Positions 13,509 to 24,013 of a stretch of 64,000 nt of DNA are shown here, in pieces. Origin of the DNA: Tamarix chinensis (Eukaryota; Streptophyta; Magnoliopsida; Caryophyllales; Tamaricaceae); assembly GCA_030549775.1 (NCBI GenBank), contig CM060174.1:27904117-27968116 (forward strand), given 5' to 3'. Position numbers and translations under genes: made by a program. The notes under the pieces are model-generated. The model worked only from the letters and a program-made list of their open reading frames with translations. It ran no database searches and was not told the origin of the DNA. Numbering within the stretch: the first letter of the stretch is position 1; the number at the start of each line of letters is the position of its first letter.

Positions 13509-14012
13509 TCAGAGAAAAAGGGTCTCTTTAAATTGTGCACAGGACAGAGGGAACTTGGTTGACCGGGGAATATTAACCATGACTCTATCCAAATTAGCCA
13601 TAATTAAGTTCTTCCCTAAACTTCTATTGGACCAAGTAAATTTAAGGTTTGAGTAAACAAGACCATGAAGCAAGACAAAGTTACAACTGTCAATAACTTC
13701 AGAAACATCAAAAATGTTGATGACATTTCCTTGAAACTTCTCTATAGGTTGGAAGACAACATTAAAATCCCCCAAGACAATCCAAGGATCATTATCAACC
13801 TTATGATCTTGTAGAACCTGCCAAAGAGCTTTTATATCAGAACCTGTATTGAAACCATAGACAAAAGAAGCATAGAAAAGCAAGCTAGAATGAACAATAG
13901 AAACAAAAACATGTAACATTTGCTCATTACAGAAGATGAGATGAACATCCCAAACTCTTCGATCCCAAAGACACCAAATCCACCCATTTGGATGAGAGCC
14001 ATAATTATCCAA
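13509..14012 (-). pseudogene. LINE endonuclease domain fragment
   Basis: A 167-codon stretch in the same frame as the ORF2 start (14180) but separated from it by stops near 14020. It covers the middle and end of an apurinic-type endonuclease domain: WIWCLWDRRVWDV, a YGFNTGSDIKALW block, the WIVLGDFNVVF motif with its catalytic-site Asp-Phe-Asn, and the TWSNRSLGKNLIMANLDRVM block with the conserved Asn and LDR. Downstream the frame is lost until the linker block near 13237. Confidence 0.85.
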
Positions 14013-14157
14013 TCTGCTCCATTAATTACCTAGATTTACACCAATACCATTAGCATTGACACTTTTCACTCTAGTCTCTAAAATTCCAAATAAAGAAATT
14101 TTATGCACTGAGAGCCAGTGCTTTAACTCCTTTTGTTTGTAGGGCTTATGTATCCCT

Positions 14158-15648
14158 CTAACATTCCAGGCTCCTAGCATGAGGATCTTGATTGGGATCC
14201 AAAAGAATACCAGGGTCAGCCCCCTGAGATAACAAATTGTCGACAAGCTCCATGGGCTTATCAACAAGGGGACTTAAGCAAGCAAATATGTTCCCTGAGA
14301 CAGTAATGGCTAATGCCTCTTTTCTCTTCAAAAAAAGTCTTTGCTGAAGAGATCCACCTCTAGAAGATGCAGGTCTTTCATTTCCAGAACCATTCTCACT
14401 ACTAGGGTCTTGAATACTTGAACTTGGGCTAGAGATATTGGAATCAACCTGCCTGTCCACCTCCTTATCTACCTTCTGTCCATCTTTCTGAGGCATTGAG
14501 AGCCTCTGGGAAACCTTCCTCTAATAATTAACTCCTTTCTCACCTCTTGAATTTCCCTCATCTTTGAGAACAATCTTAGAAGAAGGCCCATCATTCTGCA
14601 CCTTAGTCCCCTTCCTGCATTTATCAGAAGAATGTCTAGCCTCATGACAAACATTATAGAAACTAGGCCTCCATTCATAGAAAATACTTTGAGTCAAGAC
14701 CTCTCCATCAGGATCAATAAGATCCAAATATTCTACTAGCTTTCTGGACACATCAACTTGAACTAACATTCGGGCAAAAGAAATTATTTCTCCAGCAAAT
14801 GTTATCCCATCCAGGTAAAGAGGTCTCCCAATAGCACTACCAATTCTACTCAAGGAATCCACATCCCAATAATCCAAGGGCAAGATTACAAGCTTCACCC
14901 ACAAAGGCATGAACTGGAACTTTTCTTTAGAAAATTGAAACCTCCTATGCCATTCCTTGAGAATAAAAGGTATGTTGAAGAAAGACCAATAAGGTTTGGA
15001 GAGCACCCAATCTCTATCGTCTTTAGAATCAAATTTGAAAACTACAAACCCTTGGTCATGCATCAACACCTTTGGTTCCTTAACCCCTGACCAATTCCGT
15101 TTCACATAACCAACCATTTGAGGCATAGTTGGACGAAATCCAACAACATAGCCAACGATAGCCCATTGCTAATCCTTACAATTGTTCTCCACCTTGTCCT
15201 TCTGCAGAGAAACCTGAATCTTATCCCCTACCCTAACAGGAGGGACATAATTCAAGGATTCTCCTCTCAATGGAAATCTATTGCCCAGAACCAAGTCCTT
15301 CCAGGTTATATTGGTCAAGGATTGAGGCTCCTGCTGTAGCCCTTTGTTCTCCAGCATCTCTTGAGAACCAATGTCAAATGAGCCTTTCCCACTATCATCA
15401 ATAGGATCAACACAATCAGAAATCTCTTTGGGACACGAACTATTAACCCTAGTTGTGCATTCCTGATCGACGTTAACACCTGCATGAACCATGCATGGAT
15501 CTCCATCTTACGATAAGGTCCTTTTAGATTCATCGAAAGAGGCATGAATATCTCTAACCAGATCAATCTTTTCTACACCAGAACTTGAACTCCCCGAAGC
15601 CATCTTCTTCTTCTTGGCTGCTGCCATTGCACTCTTTGTGCATGCCAT
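14158..15648 (-). pseudogene. LINE ORF1 remnant: DUF4283 and zinc-knuckle RNA-binding protein
   Basis: One frame of 497 codons, from the ATG at 15648 to the stop at 14158, is broken by three in-frame stops (near 15508-15510, 15169-15171 and 14521-14523) but has no frameshift. The N-terminus is Lys/Ser-rich (AAAKKKKMASGSSSSG). The DUF4283-like region (about 15130-14700) holds GFVVFKFDSKDDRDWVLSK, LWVKLVILPLDYWD and IGSAIGRPLYLDG. The zinc knuckle FYNVCHEARHSSDKC lacks its first cysteine (Asn instead) and has Arg where Gly is usual. The C-terminal part is Ser-rich. In plant L1 elements this protein binds the LINE RNA. The DUF4283 assignment rests on motif recognition, without a profile search. 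Confidence 0.88.
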
Positions 15649-15687
15649 GGAGGAGAAGAGAGGAGAGAACATCTAGGGTTTGTATTT

Positions 15688-15702
15688 AGAGACTAACATT
15701 TT
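15688..15702. repeat. LINE target-site duplication, right copy (15 bp)
   Basis: AGAGACTAACATTTT directly next to the LINE 5' end; identical to 10751-10765. Confidence 0.9.
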
Positions 15703-16995
15703 ATTCCTTGATAAACTAGTTGGCTAGTTTGCCCAAGCTGATTGATTGGTTATCCTATGATTTTGGTTCCTTTTCTAATTTTGATTCCAATGCTTTTCCA
15801 ATATTTATACAAACTTCTAATTAGGATCTTTTTATGATAACAAGATTATCTTGATGCTTTGGAATTATTTTTACATTATTTAGATCATTCCATGATTTTC
15901 TTTAGTAGAAATTTCTTCTAAATGCACTTTTATGATATTCCTTACCCTCTCTCTCTCTCCCTCTCACTTTCTTCTCTCTTCTAGTAGGCATGGATGCATT
16001 TTTGACTTCCTAAACCCTCTTTATTTACTTAAAAACCTCCTTCCATGTCCGCCTAACTATACTTTACCACCCACACCACATCATACATTTTTCTTACACT
16101 CTATTACATACAGTCAACTAAGTCTATATTTTCTCTCTTCTCTCATAATGGTTAGCAACCAAATCTCTTCTTTATACTCCATTCATGATTCATTTTATTC
16201 CTTACCTAATTCTCTTGATCATTCTTCCCCCTTTTCTTTATGAAAAATGTTTAAATATTAGGTATTTCTCCATTTTTCTCTCTTCTCTTTTCTCCTAGAA
16301 AACAAAAATATTTCCTCTTATTTTCTTCGTTTTTTTATTTAAGTAAAAATCTTATCACCTTTTTTCTTCTCACATTATTTTCTCAGTTCATCCTTGTTTC
16401 TTGTAAGCAATGAAGGATTAAAGTATCAAGAAAGGTTGAAGATCTTGGTTTTCTATCTTTGATTTCAATTGTGAGAAGAGTTTGTGTTATGTTGTTTTTC
16501 CTCTCCTTATCCTTATGATTTGGTTTTATTAATTTGATATAGGAGTTTTAATTATATTGGTTCTTGATTCTCTTAGATAATCAAGATCTTGGTAGAGAAC
16601 ATCAAGTTATGAGTAATTGTGTGCTAGAAGATTTTCTTGGAGTTAAGGCATTGGTATCTATAATATGAACAAGGTTTTATATTATTTTTGTGGTTCTAAT
16701 TCCTTGGTATGATATGTGATATGTATGTACGCTATTGATTTCTTAAATTTAAACATGTCGCTATATTTTAATTTATGAAGTTTTGGAGCTTGTTTAAGTG
16801 TTTTGATATTATGCATGAGTTTAGTGAACTTCAAGAATACCCTTGTTGAGTATTGATTTCCTACCATAATGTATGTGATTCTATGTATGCTATATGCCTT
16901 TTATGTGTTTTATAATATAGAAGCATGTTAGCATTAATTTAGGAAATTTTAATGATTTTTTCCTAAGTTGGATCGTGGGTCTTGGAATCATTTTG

Positions 16996-17330
16996 CCTAA
17001 ACAAGTCAACTAGTTTGCTATAACCGATCAACTAGTTGTGTGAATATTTGCTCAATTTAAAATTTTTAATTAGCTTGTCGTGAATTTTTGATTAGTTTGA
17101 TGAAGAAATATCCAAGTTATCATGAATAGTGAATTGATCCTCTAAATCCATTGTTACTTGTTTTGTAACAAGAGTGGTTTGGCCTCTACTTAAACCTGTC
17201 GATCGATTTAGTAAAACCCATTGATTAATTTTTATGAACACTCAATTGGTTAAATCAACCAATCAATTGGTTTCAGGATATGTTATTTTTCCTCAGGTCA
17301 AGTCCGATAAGACCAATCAATTGGTCCACC
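16996..17330. repeat. Family-A motif cluster in 5' LTR
   Basis: Repeated words such as AACCGATCAACTAGTT, CGATCGATTT and CCAATCAATTGGTT, each partly palindromic, are spaced some 20-60 bases apart. A smaller group lies at 15711-15757. The matching places in the 3' LTR are 25380-25710 and 24139-24243. Confidence 0.65.
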
Positions 17331-17779
17331 TGAGTTTACTATATTTGATTATTAATTTGATACGTTTTCCTTGGAACTTTTATGTTAATATTTTCATGTA
17401 ATTATAAAATTTAAATAATAATTTCAACCATGATTAACTTGATTTTAATATGGATTAAAATGATAACATTATGACAACTTGAGTGGTTAAGTTTTATGTC
17501 ATCTCTAAATACCTATTTGATGGCTTATATACCTTGTGTTATGTATGATGTTATCATGTGGAATTTAGTAATTATGGATTAAGATTTTGTTCAAGATTTT
17601 TCTCCAACTCTCGGGGTAGCTAGCTAGGATTTAGTGGGTGGGTTGCCTTGTGATTATATCTTTTCACTCAGTAACTATTTCCTTCTCTATCAAGTGACAA
17701 TCAATAAGGGTTATACGCATATCTTTGAGGGTAGGATTATCTTTTGGAAGGTTGTTATAGCATTGGTATCTAGCTCTAG

Positions 17780-18130
17780 TGGGTAAGGTATCCTAGTAAA
17801 AGCTCCCTAACACTTTATATTTTCCAATTCTTAGGTGGGTGTGGTCTTTTAACTTGTTCAGCCCTCATGGTGGATACATTAAAGATGTGGTTGGCTAGGT
17901 ATCTCAGTACAAGCCTTCTTGATGTACTCTGACAACTTATGAGGGTGTGGTATTCCAATTAGTGTTATTCCTCATGGTAGGTGCATTACATGTGTGGTGG
18001 GTGTGGTATCCATGTAGAAAAACCCATTCGATTTATCCTAAACCTATGTGGTGGATGTGGTATCCTATTATGTGTGTATATGACCATGACCTTAGTTCAT
18101 GGTGGATAACTAGGTGTGGTTGAATAGATG
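17780..18130 (+). repeat. Diverged tandem repeat, GGTGGGTGTGGTATCC type
   Basis: Four or five copies of a unit of roughly 70-110 bases contain GGTGTGGTATCC followed by 'tacaagcc' and 'tcatggtgg' words. The same array is at 26205-26560 in the 3' LTR and at 51290-51560 in LTR A2, so it belongs to family A. Confidence 0.65.
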
Positions 18131-18881
18131 ATCTTGATAATTGGAAAGTTTGTGTTCACTAAAGGAAGATTTGTAATATGTTTCTTATTGTTTGCATCTG
18201 GTGTAATATCTATTTTATTATTTCTTCTATGATACTTGTGTGAGTTTGCTTTATCATATTACATTCATGAGCCAAGAAGTTATGTTATATGAGTATGTGT
18301 TATACCATGTTCTTATGTGACCTTAACGTGCAGCATGAGTCCATATCATATTTTAGGTGGCTTGTTTTAATGATACTTCACCGTGTTGTTACTACATTTG
18401 TGTGATTATTATAATGATCCATATCCTAGTTTGGTGAGTAAAGGATGGCTTACGGGGTTATGATTCTCGAATAGAGTATGTTGAGGATGATAGCAAGCTA
18501 GTAGTTGGTCATTACTTAGGGATCAAGAGTTATGTTCCTATTTAGTTAAGAGTTAGAAAATCAAGTTGAAATGAGTTTTGCCCACTAGGTTGGGATATTT
18601 TTGGATCTTCTCAGTTAAACTCTTAGATTTTTTTCATGCTTGTGGATTTTATGATCTCTTTTCTATATATGTTTCCTTATCATTGTGATCATTATTATTA
18701 TATTATTAGAGCATGCATTCATTTATTTGTCATTCTATTTTTCCTTGTATCTAACTTAGGTTAGGTGATGACCACACCTCTCTCATAATTGGTGTGGTAA
18801 TGACACTTCCCAATTTTGTTTTAAAAGGCTTCTATATTATGTTCAAAAAAATTAGTTCTAAAATTTTGGGGTGTTATAAGT

Positions 18882-18894
18882 TGGTATCAAAGCC
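18882..18894 (+). promoter_or_regulatory. Primer-binding site of A1 (tRNA-iMet type)
   Basis: TGGTATCAAAGCC, three bases after the LTR end, matches the usual plant TGGTATCAGAGCC site with one change (G to A at position 9). It would pair with the 3' end of initiator tRNA-Met to prime minus-strand DNA synthesis. Confidence 0.85.
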
Positions 18895-19084
18895 TATAGT
18901 TTTAAATCATAATTTTACCTTGTGGAAATGAAATTCTTCAAAATTTTCTAAGCTTGTAGAATCTGGTGTTGTTAATGAGAGACTATTGGTTGGTTTGAGA
19001 GTTGGGCTTATGTACAATATATTACCTCCATGTGAACTAACTTTGTAGCTATTAGTCAAACCTTTTCTAATGTATTTTAGTATT

Positions 19085-19720
19085 ATACAATTTTAATGGC
19101 TCTGAAATGGCAATTCAAGTGTTTTATGGAGATGGTTGGGGCTTACATAGAGTGACATATTCAGTGTGAAGAGGCTTCGTAGCCAACACTACCACCAATT
19201 TTTTCTAATATTACCAATAGGGTATTAGCTTTACAGTGATTTTCATCACCACCCATCTATATTTAATGGTTAAGAAGACCTAGATTGGTTAGAGCATTAG
19301 CTAAGAGACTTTGAAAAGGTCTTCATTGCCGATGGTTGTTTGAAAGGCTAGTGAGTGGACATAGAAGATTTCCTTTTTTGGGTCATGTTGATGATCGGCA
19401 AATAGGTCAACAATTGAGGAGAACCGCTATTCATAAGTGGGAGGCTTTTGTGGAGATGTTGAGGGCATATTTCTACCCTACTTGTGTGGGGACGATGAGG
19501 TAAAACAAACTCCTGGATCTATTCTAAAGTAAAAGTCTATGGTGGAGGAGTACTCTAGCTATAACTTGGATCTAGTCTACTTTACTCTAGTGGTCAATGC
19601 TAACGGGAGGATGAAGGTTTTTTTTTATTTTAGGTGGGAATGAGCTTGAGACTTCTAGAGATGAGAGTAAGAACTTGTGTACTAGACTTGTAGGCTATAT
19701 ATGATTATGCTTTTGAAGAA
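19085..19720 (+). pseudogene. gag remnant of A1
   Basis: The broken frame matches the Ty3/gypsy gag pattern: FHHHPSIFNG followed by 'EDLDWLEH' and RDFEKVFIADGC (family pattern P-x-F-x-G, W-L, iEkiF), then a W-F-x-x-L-x-x-YF-P block (LRAYFYPTCVGT) and VEEYSSYNLDLVYFTL. Stops interrupt it, for example after FNG and before VDIEDF. Gag would form the virus-like particle that packages the element RNA. Confidence 0.75.
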
Positions 19721-19836
19721 TCATCGATTTTGTATTCATGTAGTGCCTAGTTAGGTTTCCAAGAAAAGGATTGAGGGATATTAGTGCTAGGGTGGAGAGA
19801 AGTACTTTTAGATTGTAGATAGTCACTAGTAGGGTC

Positions 19837-20064
19837 TGCACCTCTCTATGGAGGGCAATTAAGTTAGTCGGCAGTGAAATGCTTCATATGCCAGTGGTTT
19901 GGCAAGAACCATCTAGGGATCGATTGTGTTGGGGAATTGGTTTAGTGTCATGCACCTCTCTATGGAAGGGAATTGATTTAGTCGGTAGTGAAATGCTTCA
20001 TATGTCAGTGGTGTGGCAAGAACCACGTAGGGATGGATAGTGTTGGAGAATTGGTTTAGTGTCA
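19837..20064 (+). repeat. 114-bp tandem duplication across the gag zinc knuckle
   Basis: 19837-19950 and 19951-20064 are near-identical units starting TGCACCTCTCTATGGA. Each contains one knuckle-like CFICQWFGKNHLGIDC-type segment (second copy CFICQWCGKNHVGMDS in translation). 114 is a multiple of 3, so the duplication kept frame. Confidence 0.85.
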
Positions 20065-20155
20065 TGCCTGTGGTGGGATGGATTATGTCGGGGAATTGGT
20101 TTATTATCATTGTTGTGGTAGGATGGAGCATTGTTGATTTGAGTGTTGTTTCACT
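19870..20155 (+). pseudogene. Zinc-knuckle region of gag, expanded
   Basis: Three knuckle-like segments follow each other: CFICQWFGKNHLGIDC, its duplicate, and a more degraded CHCCGRMEHC-type segment near 20110-20140, separated by a repeated GELV motif. The spacing in the first (C-x2-C-x6-H-x4-C) is two residues longer than the usual C-x2-C-x4-H-x4-C. In working elements this region binds the packaged RNA. Confidence 0.65.
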
Positions 20156-20399
20156 AGGTCTAGTGTCCTATAATGGTAGGCACATTCGCAAGGTATTGTA
20201 GCTTAGATGCTGCCAGCTTAGAGGGCTCAACCAACAGATAGTGCAGCTAGTAGGACTAGTTGGCAGCAAATGATTTAGAGGCTCCATGCTTTTTAGCTAT
20301 GGTAGGTTTCAGGCTATGTTGTAGGTCCACGTTCAAGAAGTCACCTGAATGTGATGAGTTAGTTAGAGGCTAACAAGAAAGAAAATGTCATCACAGGCA

Positions 20400-20720
20400 C
20401 ATTTACTAGTTCTTCTTTTCCTATATGCATAATTTTTTACTTTAGTGTTTCACATTCTATTATGTTACTACTTTCATAGCTAGGAAAACTCTGGTTCCCT
20501 CTTATCTGAAAGAGATTTTTATTATGCTCCCATTTAGGGATAAACTTCCTTATACCAGTTTATAAAGAAATGTGGCCTTAGTCATTACTGGAGTTGAACT
20601 TTAGATAGACATCATAAAGATTGAGCTTCATGATTTCAATGCAATTCTAGGGATGGATATGCTCTCTAGATATAGGGTTATGATCGATTGCACATAAGAG
20701 CACATGGTTCTCAAAGGACC
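20400..20720 (+). pseudogene. Aspartic protease remnant of A1 pol
   Basis: The region holds a HDFNAILGMDMLSRYRVMID-type block near 20625-20690, the C-terminal signature of Ty3/gypsy protease (hDFDVILGMDWL), preceded by a LVITGVEL-type segment. The catalytic D-S/T-G motif is not clear, and stops interrupt the frame. Confidence 0.75.
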
Positions 20721-21059
20721 AAAGGGCGCTACAGTTTCTTACCAAAGATGCAAGCTTAGGCCCTTCATGAGAGTAGTGTCTGCACTTGTGCTTTGTAATC
20801 TGGTGCTAAAAGGTAACTTCTTTACTTATGCAGTGTTAAGGACTTTGGTGTTGAGTACCCATTGATTAAGGATATCATAACTATGTGAGAATTTCCATAC
20901 ATGTTTCACGATTAAATCCCGAGTATGCTATTAATGCATCAGATACACTTCATGATAAATCTTCTACTAGGGAGATATCCTATGTTGAAGGCACCCTATT
21001 GCATGGGGTCAACTAAGATGACACAATTACTTACTTAGTTGGAGGATTTATTGGAGAAG

Positions 21060-21500
21060 GGGTATATTCAATTGAGTGTATTTCCTTTAGGTGCACTAGT
21101 CCTTTTTGGTAGGAAGAAAGATGGTGGGTTAAGACTCTCCATTGATTATCGAGGATTGAACTAGGTTACAGTGAAGAACCTTTATCCTTTAACTTAGATT
21201 AGAGACCTTTATGATCAACTCCATGGGGATATAGTGTTTCTAAAGATATACCTCAAATCCAAGTATCATCAATTGAATATTGTTGAGATGTGCATACCAA
21301 AGACAACTTTCAAGATGAGTTATAGCCATTATGAGTTCAACATGATGTCCTTTTCATGGCTCTCATGAACCATATTTTTCAACAGCACCTTGATTAGTTT
21401 GGTGTAGTCTTCATTGATGATATATTGATTTATTTTAAGACTCTTAAGTAACATGAGAAATATTTGAGGCAACTGTTGGAACTATTAAAGACACATCCAT
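21060..21500 (+). pseudogene. Reverse transcriptase remnant of A1 pol
   Basis: Recognisable Ty3/gypsy blocks lie in order: [81 protein letters not shown], and the catalytic block GVVFIDDILIYF with the paired aspartates kept. Several stops and at least one deletion, between the SHYEFNMM block and FIDD, make it non-functional. Confidence 0.88.
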
Positions 21501-21539
21501 TGTATGTCAAACTTAGTATGAGTTTTAGCTAGATGACAT

Positions 21540-22047
21540 AGCCTTCCTGAGGCATGTCATCATGAAGGAGGGTGTGTCAGTGGATCCTTTGAAGATGCAA
21601 GTAGTATCATAGTGGGCAACACTAATGAATGTTAGGGAGATGAATAATTTTTTGGATTTATCAAGCTACTATAGACATTTTGTCTGGAAGTTTTTTGAGA
21701 TCTCTTATCCTTTGACAACCTTGTTAAAGACAACCATGCTCTTTTTGTGGGATGACAAGTGCGTCAAGGACTTTGTGGAGATGAAGAGGAGATTGACTTT
21801 AGCTCCAATGCTTACCTTTTCTTAAGGCATAGATGAATTCAAGGTATAGAGTGATTGATACAAGCATTCTCTATGATGTGTGTTGATGTAGCATGGAAGG
21901 GTAGTGGTCTATGGTTCATATCAATTGAAGAAGCACGAGCATAACCATCCAACACATGACCTAAAGCTAGCTATAGTGGTTTCCAACTTGAAGATTTGAA
22001 GATATTATCTATATAGAGTGCAATGTAAGTTCTTCACATACCATAAA
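21540..22047 (+). pseudogene. RNase H region of A1 pol, truncated
   Basis: An open stretch (21625-21825) reads MNVREMNNFLDLSSYYRHFV, then LLKTTMLFLWDDKCVKDF and LTLAPMLTF, the connection region after RT in Ty3/gypsy pol. The RNase H part follows (VVVYGSYQLKKHEHNHPTHD, IWRYYLYRVQCKFFTYHK), ending in the family motif normally read as FTDHKSL. The sequence stops abruptly at 22047 at the start of a minus-strand family-B LTR fragment. Confidence 0.85.
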
Positions 22048-23540
22048 TATAACACCCCCAAAATTCATTATTGAAAATTTTCATTTTAAGTGTAAGAACA
22101 TTCAAACATAAGAGAAGTGTTACTACCATAATTGACATAAGTTTGGCCTCAGACCATCCTTATACCAACTACAAGGTAAGATAAAAAAATTATGCAAACT
22201 ATGATGAGTATAGCATAAGAGAAATACATAACATAAATAAGATTTAGGTGTTCGTTCCAAATGGAGTACTAAAATATATAACTAAACGTTCAAATAAAAC
22301 ATTAATAAGAAGAATACCGGCTAAAACAACAATCAGATGTCACACTCTCAAGGCCCTAGCCTTGGTCAAAATCGCATCACTCTACCCCGATCATAGCATC
22401 ATATGCTACAAACTCATCTAACATGTCCTCATTTACCTTCACAGGTTCAAAAGAGGCTTCTGATTGTGGGAATGAGCAACACCCATAATAGAGGTGATCA
22501 GCACGCTACGTAATGAGTAAGGTAAAAATGCAATCAGGCAGGTCATAGATATCAATAACACCATATAAGGGATGACATGTGTATAGGAAGATCATACCAA
22601 CTCATTCATTATTATCTAAACTTAATATATTAGTACAATAATAATCAACTCATGATTTTATCCACATTGGATTCAGGTACCCCCAATATTTTCAACTGGT
22701 GGAACAATAAATAAGTAGAACTGTTAGGATAAGATGCTACTAGCCACTATCCTCATCGATGGATTGGTAATCAAGGTACAACCTGTCCTGACCCATGCGG
22801 TATTTTTTTGTAAATAATTAATGTCTTAACATGGTCTATTATCAACCAATCGTTTAATTTAATTAATTTTTGGATGATATTATTCTCACCAATGGAACGA
22901 TAAAGGGTATAACTTCTAGGGTAAGACACCCTTAGCTACTATTCTCGCTTGTGGATGAGTAGGTCCAACTAGGCTTGAGTTAAGTGATTTTCCACTTTAA
23001 TTCATTAGTGTATTATTCATGTTTCTTATTTAATTTCATCACACTAACATATACATCTACCCCATGTGTGGAACCTTCCCTATTACTACCTAAGACAACC
23101 CTATTACCCTTTAGAAATACTAATTTCACAACTCTGGTACATTCTCACCTCAAGTGTCCCTTTAGAGTCCTCATTATATCCAAAAAATCCTAAAATGTCA
23201 TTGGAAGCCCCTAGTAAAGGGTCATGGCCAGTTACCCTTATTTCTCACATATGAATAACTAGCCTCTAAGGTTACTCTTCAAAGCCCTAATTTCTCCTAG
23301 TTAGCTGAGCCCCTCCTCTACTACTTATCTAGTCCTAAATTTCCATACCCATGCATGTACTTATATGGTTAACTATAATCTCAAATATCATAGCCTAAAC
23401 CTCCCATTTTACACATGTGATAATACCCTTCATATTCAAGCCCACTTCGAAACCCTAATTCCTCATTTTGGTTATAACTACTTCCCTCTATCCAACATGG
23501 ATAGTAAATTTCGTACATATTCAAAAAATGAAATTTTTAG
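22048..23540 (-). mobile_element. Family-B LTR fragment B4, minus strand, inside A1 pol
   Basis: The left edge TATAACACCCCC is the reverse of the LTR end GGGGGTGTTATA. Inside, 22470-22530 carries the conserved family-B block (GGGAATGAGCAACACCC...GCTACGTAATGAG), and 22690-22960 carries degraded CCACTATT...GGTGGA subrepeats. It resembles B3 through about 23480 and then ends without the LTR start, so it is truncated. It sits where about 1.2 kb of pol (end of RNase H and integrase) should be. The right edge is approximate. Small open frames here are not genes. Confidence 0.65.
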
Positions 23541-23554
23541 AATCATACTCCAAG

Positions 23555-23860
23555 GTTACATTCCAACTCTCTCATTTTGTACATATGTATAATGTCTTCC
23601 ACATCTCTCAGTTGGGAAAGTATGTAGTAGATTTGTTATACATCATCCAACTAAGTATAATCAAACTCAACAACATGTTGACATACGTGGAACGACCATT
23701 AAAGATCCTGGATACCAAAACTTTGAAGACGTATTTGAAGGTTGACCTACTCGAGAAGGTTTTATGATCACACATGGAGTTGAGGAGGCCACTTGGGATT
23801 TTGAGGAGGAAATCAAGGTGAATTATCCAGAGATGTTTGCTAGCTGCACAGGTAACGCTA
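23555..23860 (+). pseudogene. C-terminal end of A1 pol: integrase tail and chromodomain-like region
   Basis: The translation gives YNVFHISQLGKY (family HDVFHVSQLRKY), ERPLKILDTKTLK (family ERPVKILDRK) and, after a frameshift near 23765, GVEEATWDFEEEIKVNYPEM (family EEATWE-E-m-YPeLF). This order is the end of Del/Tekay-type chromovirus pol, where the last part is a chromodomain thought to steer integration to heterochromatin. Most of the integrase ahead of it is missing. Confidence 0.8.
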
Positions 23861-24013
23861 TTTCTTTTAAGGGTGCAGTACATTTATATCGTGTACTAAA
23901 TCTTGATTGTCTTTTTACTTTTGCTTGATGTTTTAGGGTTTTATCATATTGTTAAGCTTATTAAAATGTTTGTTTTTTGGAATTTAGGGACAAAATCTAT
24001 TTTAAAGGGTTAG

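Larger units (their letters stand above)
10766..14180 (-). pseudogene. LINE ORF2 remnant: endonuclease-reverse transcriptase
   Basis: ORF2 would make the endonuclease that nicks the target and the reverse transcriptase that copies the LINE RNA at the nick. The likely start is the ATG at 14180 (MLGAWNVRGIHKP), overlapping the ORF1 end by 23 bases. Endonuclease blocks: GILETRVKSVN near 14080 and WIVLGDFNVVF near 13780. A linker block, KSGIKWLHLGDSNSHYFF, lies near 13110 in another frame. Reverse transcriptase, 12767-12054: SQSGFVKGRRIGDN, MIKVDMREAYDSVDW, KGLRQGDPLSSFLF and the catalytic FVDD in NLSFVDDFLIF. A downstream block, YLGVPLDASRL, lies near 11905. The pieces fall in at least two frames with several stops, so at least four frameshifts or indels have occurred. 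Confidence 0.9.
10766..15687 (-). mobile_element. L1-type LINE, full structure, about 4.9 kb, inactive
   Basis: A non-LTR retrotransposon on the minus strand, with its 5' end at 15687 and its short A-tail at about 10766. It is bounded by a perfect 15-bp target duplication and inserted in the 5' LTR of A1. Order on the minus strand: short leader, ORF1 (nucleic-acid-binding protein), ORF2 (endonuclease, reverse transcriptase, C-terminal region), tail. Because leader, both ORFs and tail are present, it is not the usual 5'-truncated copy. At 4.9 kb it is shorter than many plant L1 elements of 6-7 kb, partly through internal loss in ORF2. Stops and frameshifts make it inactive. Confidence 0.92.
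10594..18878 (+). repeat. 5' LTR of A1 (about 3.35 kb net), split by a LINE
   Basis: It begins TGTAATACCCC and ends GGTGTTATA. The LTR sequence runs 10594-10765 and resumes at 15688. Removing the LINE restores colinearity with the 3' LTR: the words 'tatacctag' and then 'ttgataaactagt' or its counterpart are adjacent in the 3' LTR at 24170-24225. The LTR carries a C/T-rich tract (15945-16380), the AACTAGTT motif cluster (16996-17330) and a run of GGTGGGTGTGGTATCC-type words (17780-18130). Confidence 0.85.
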
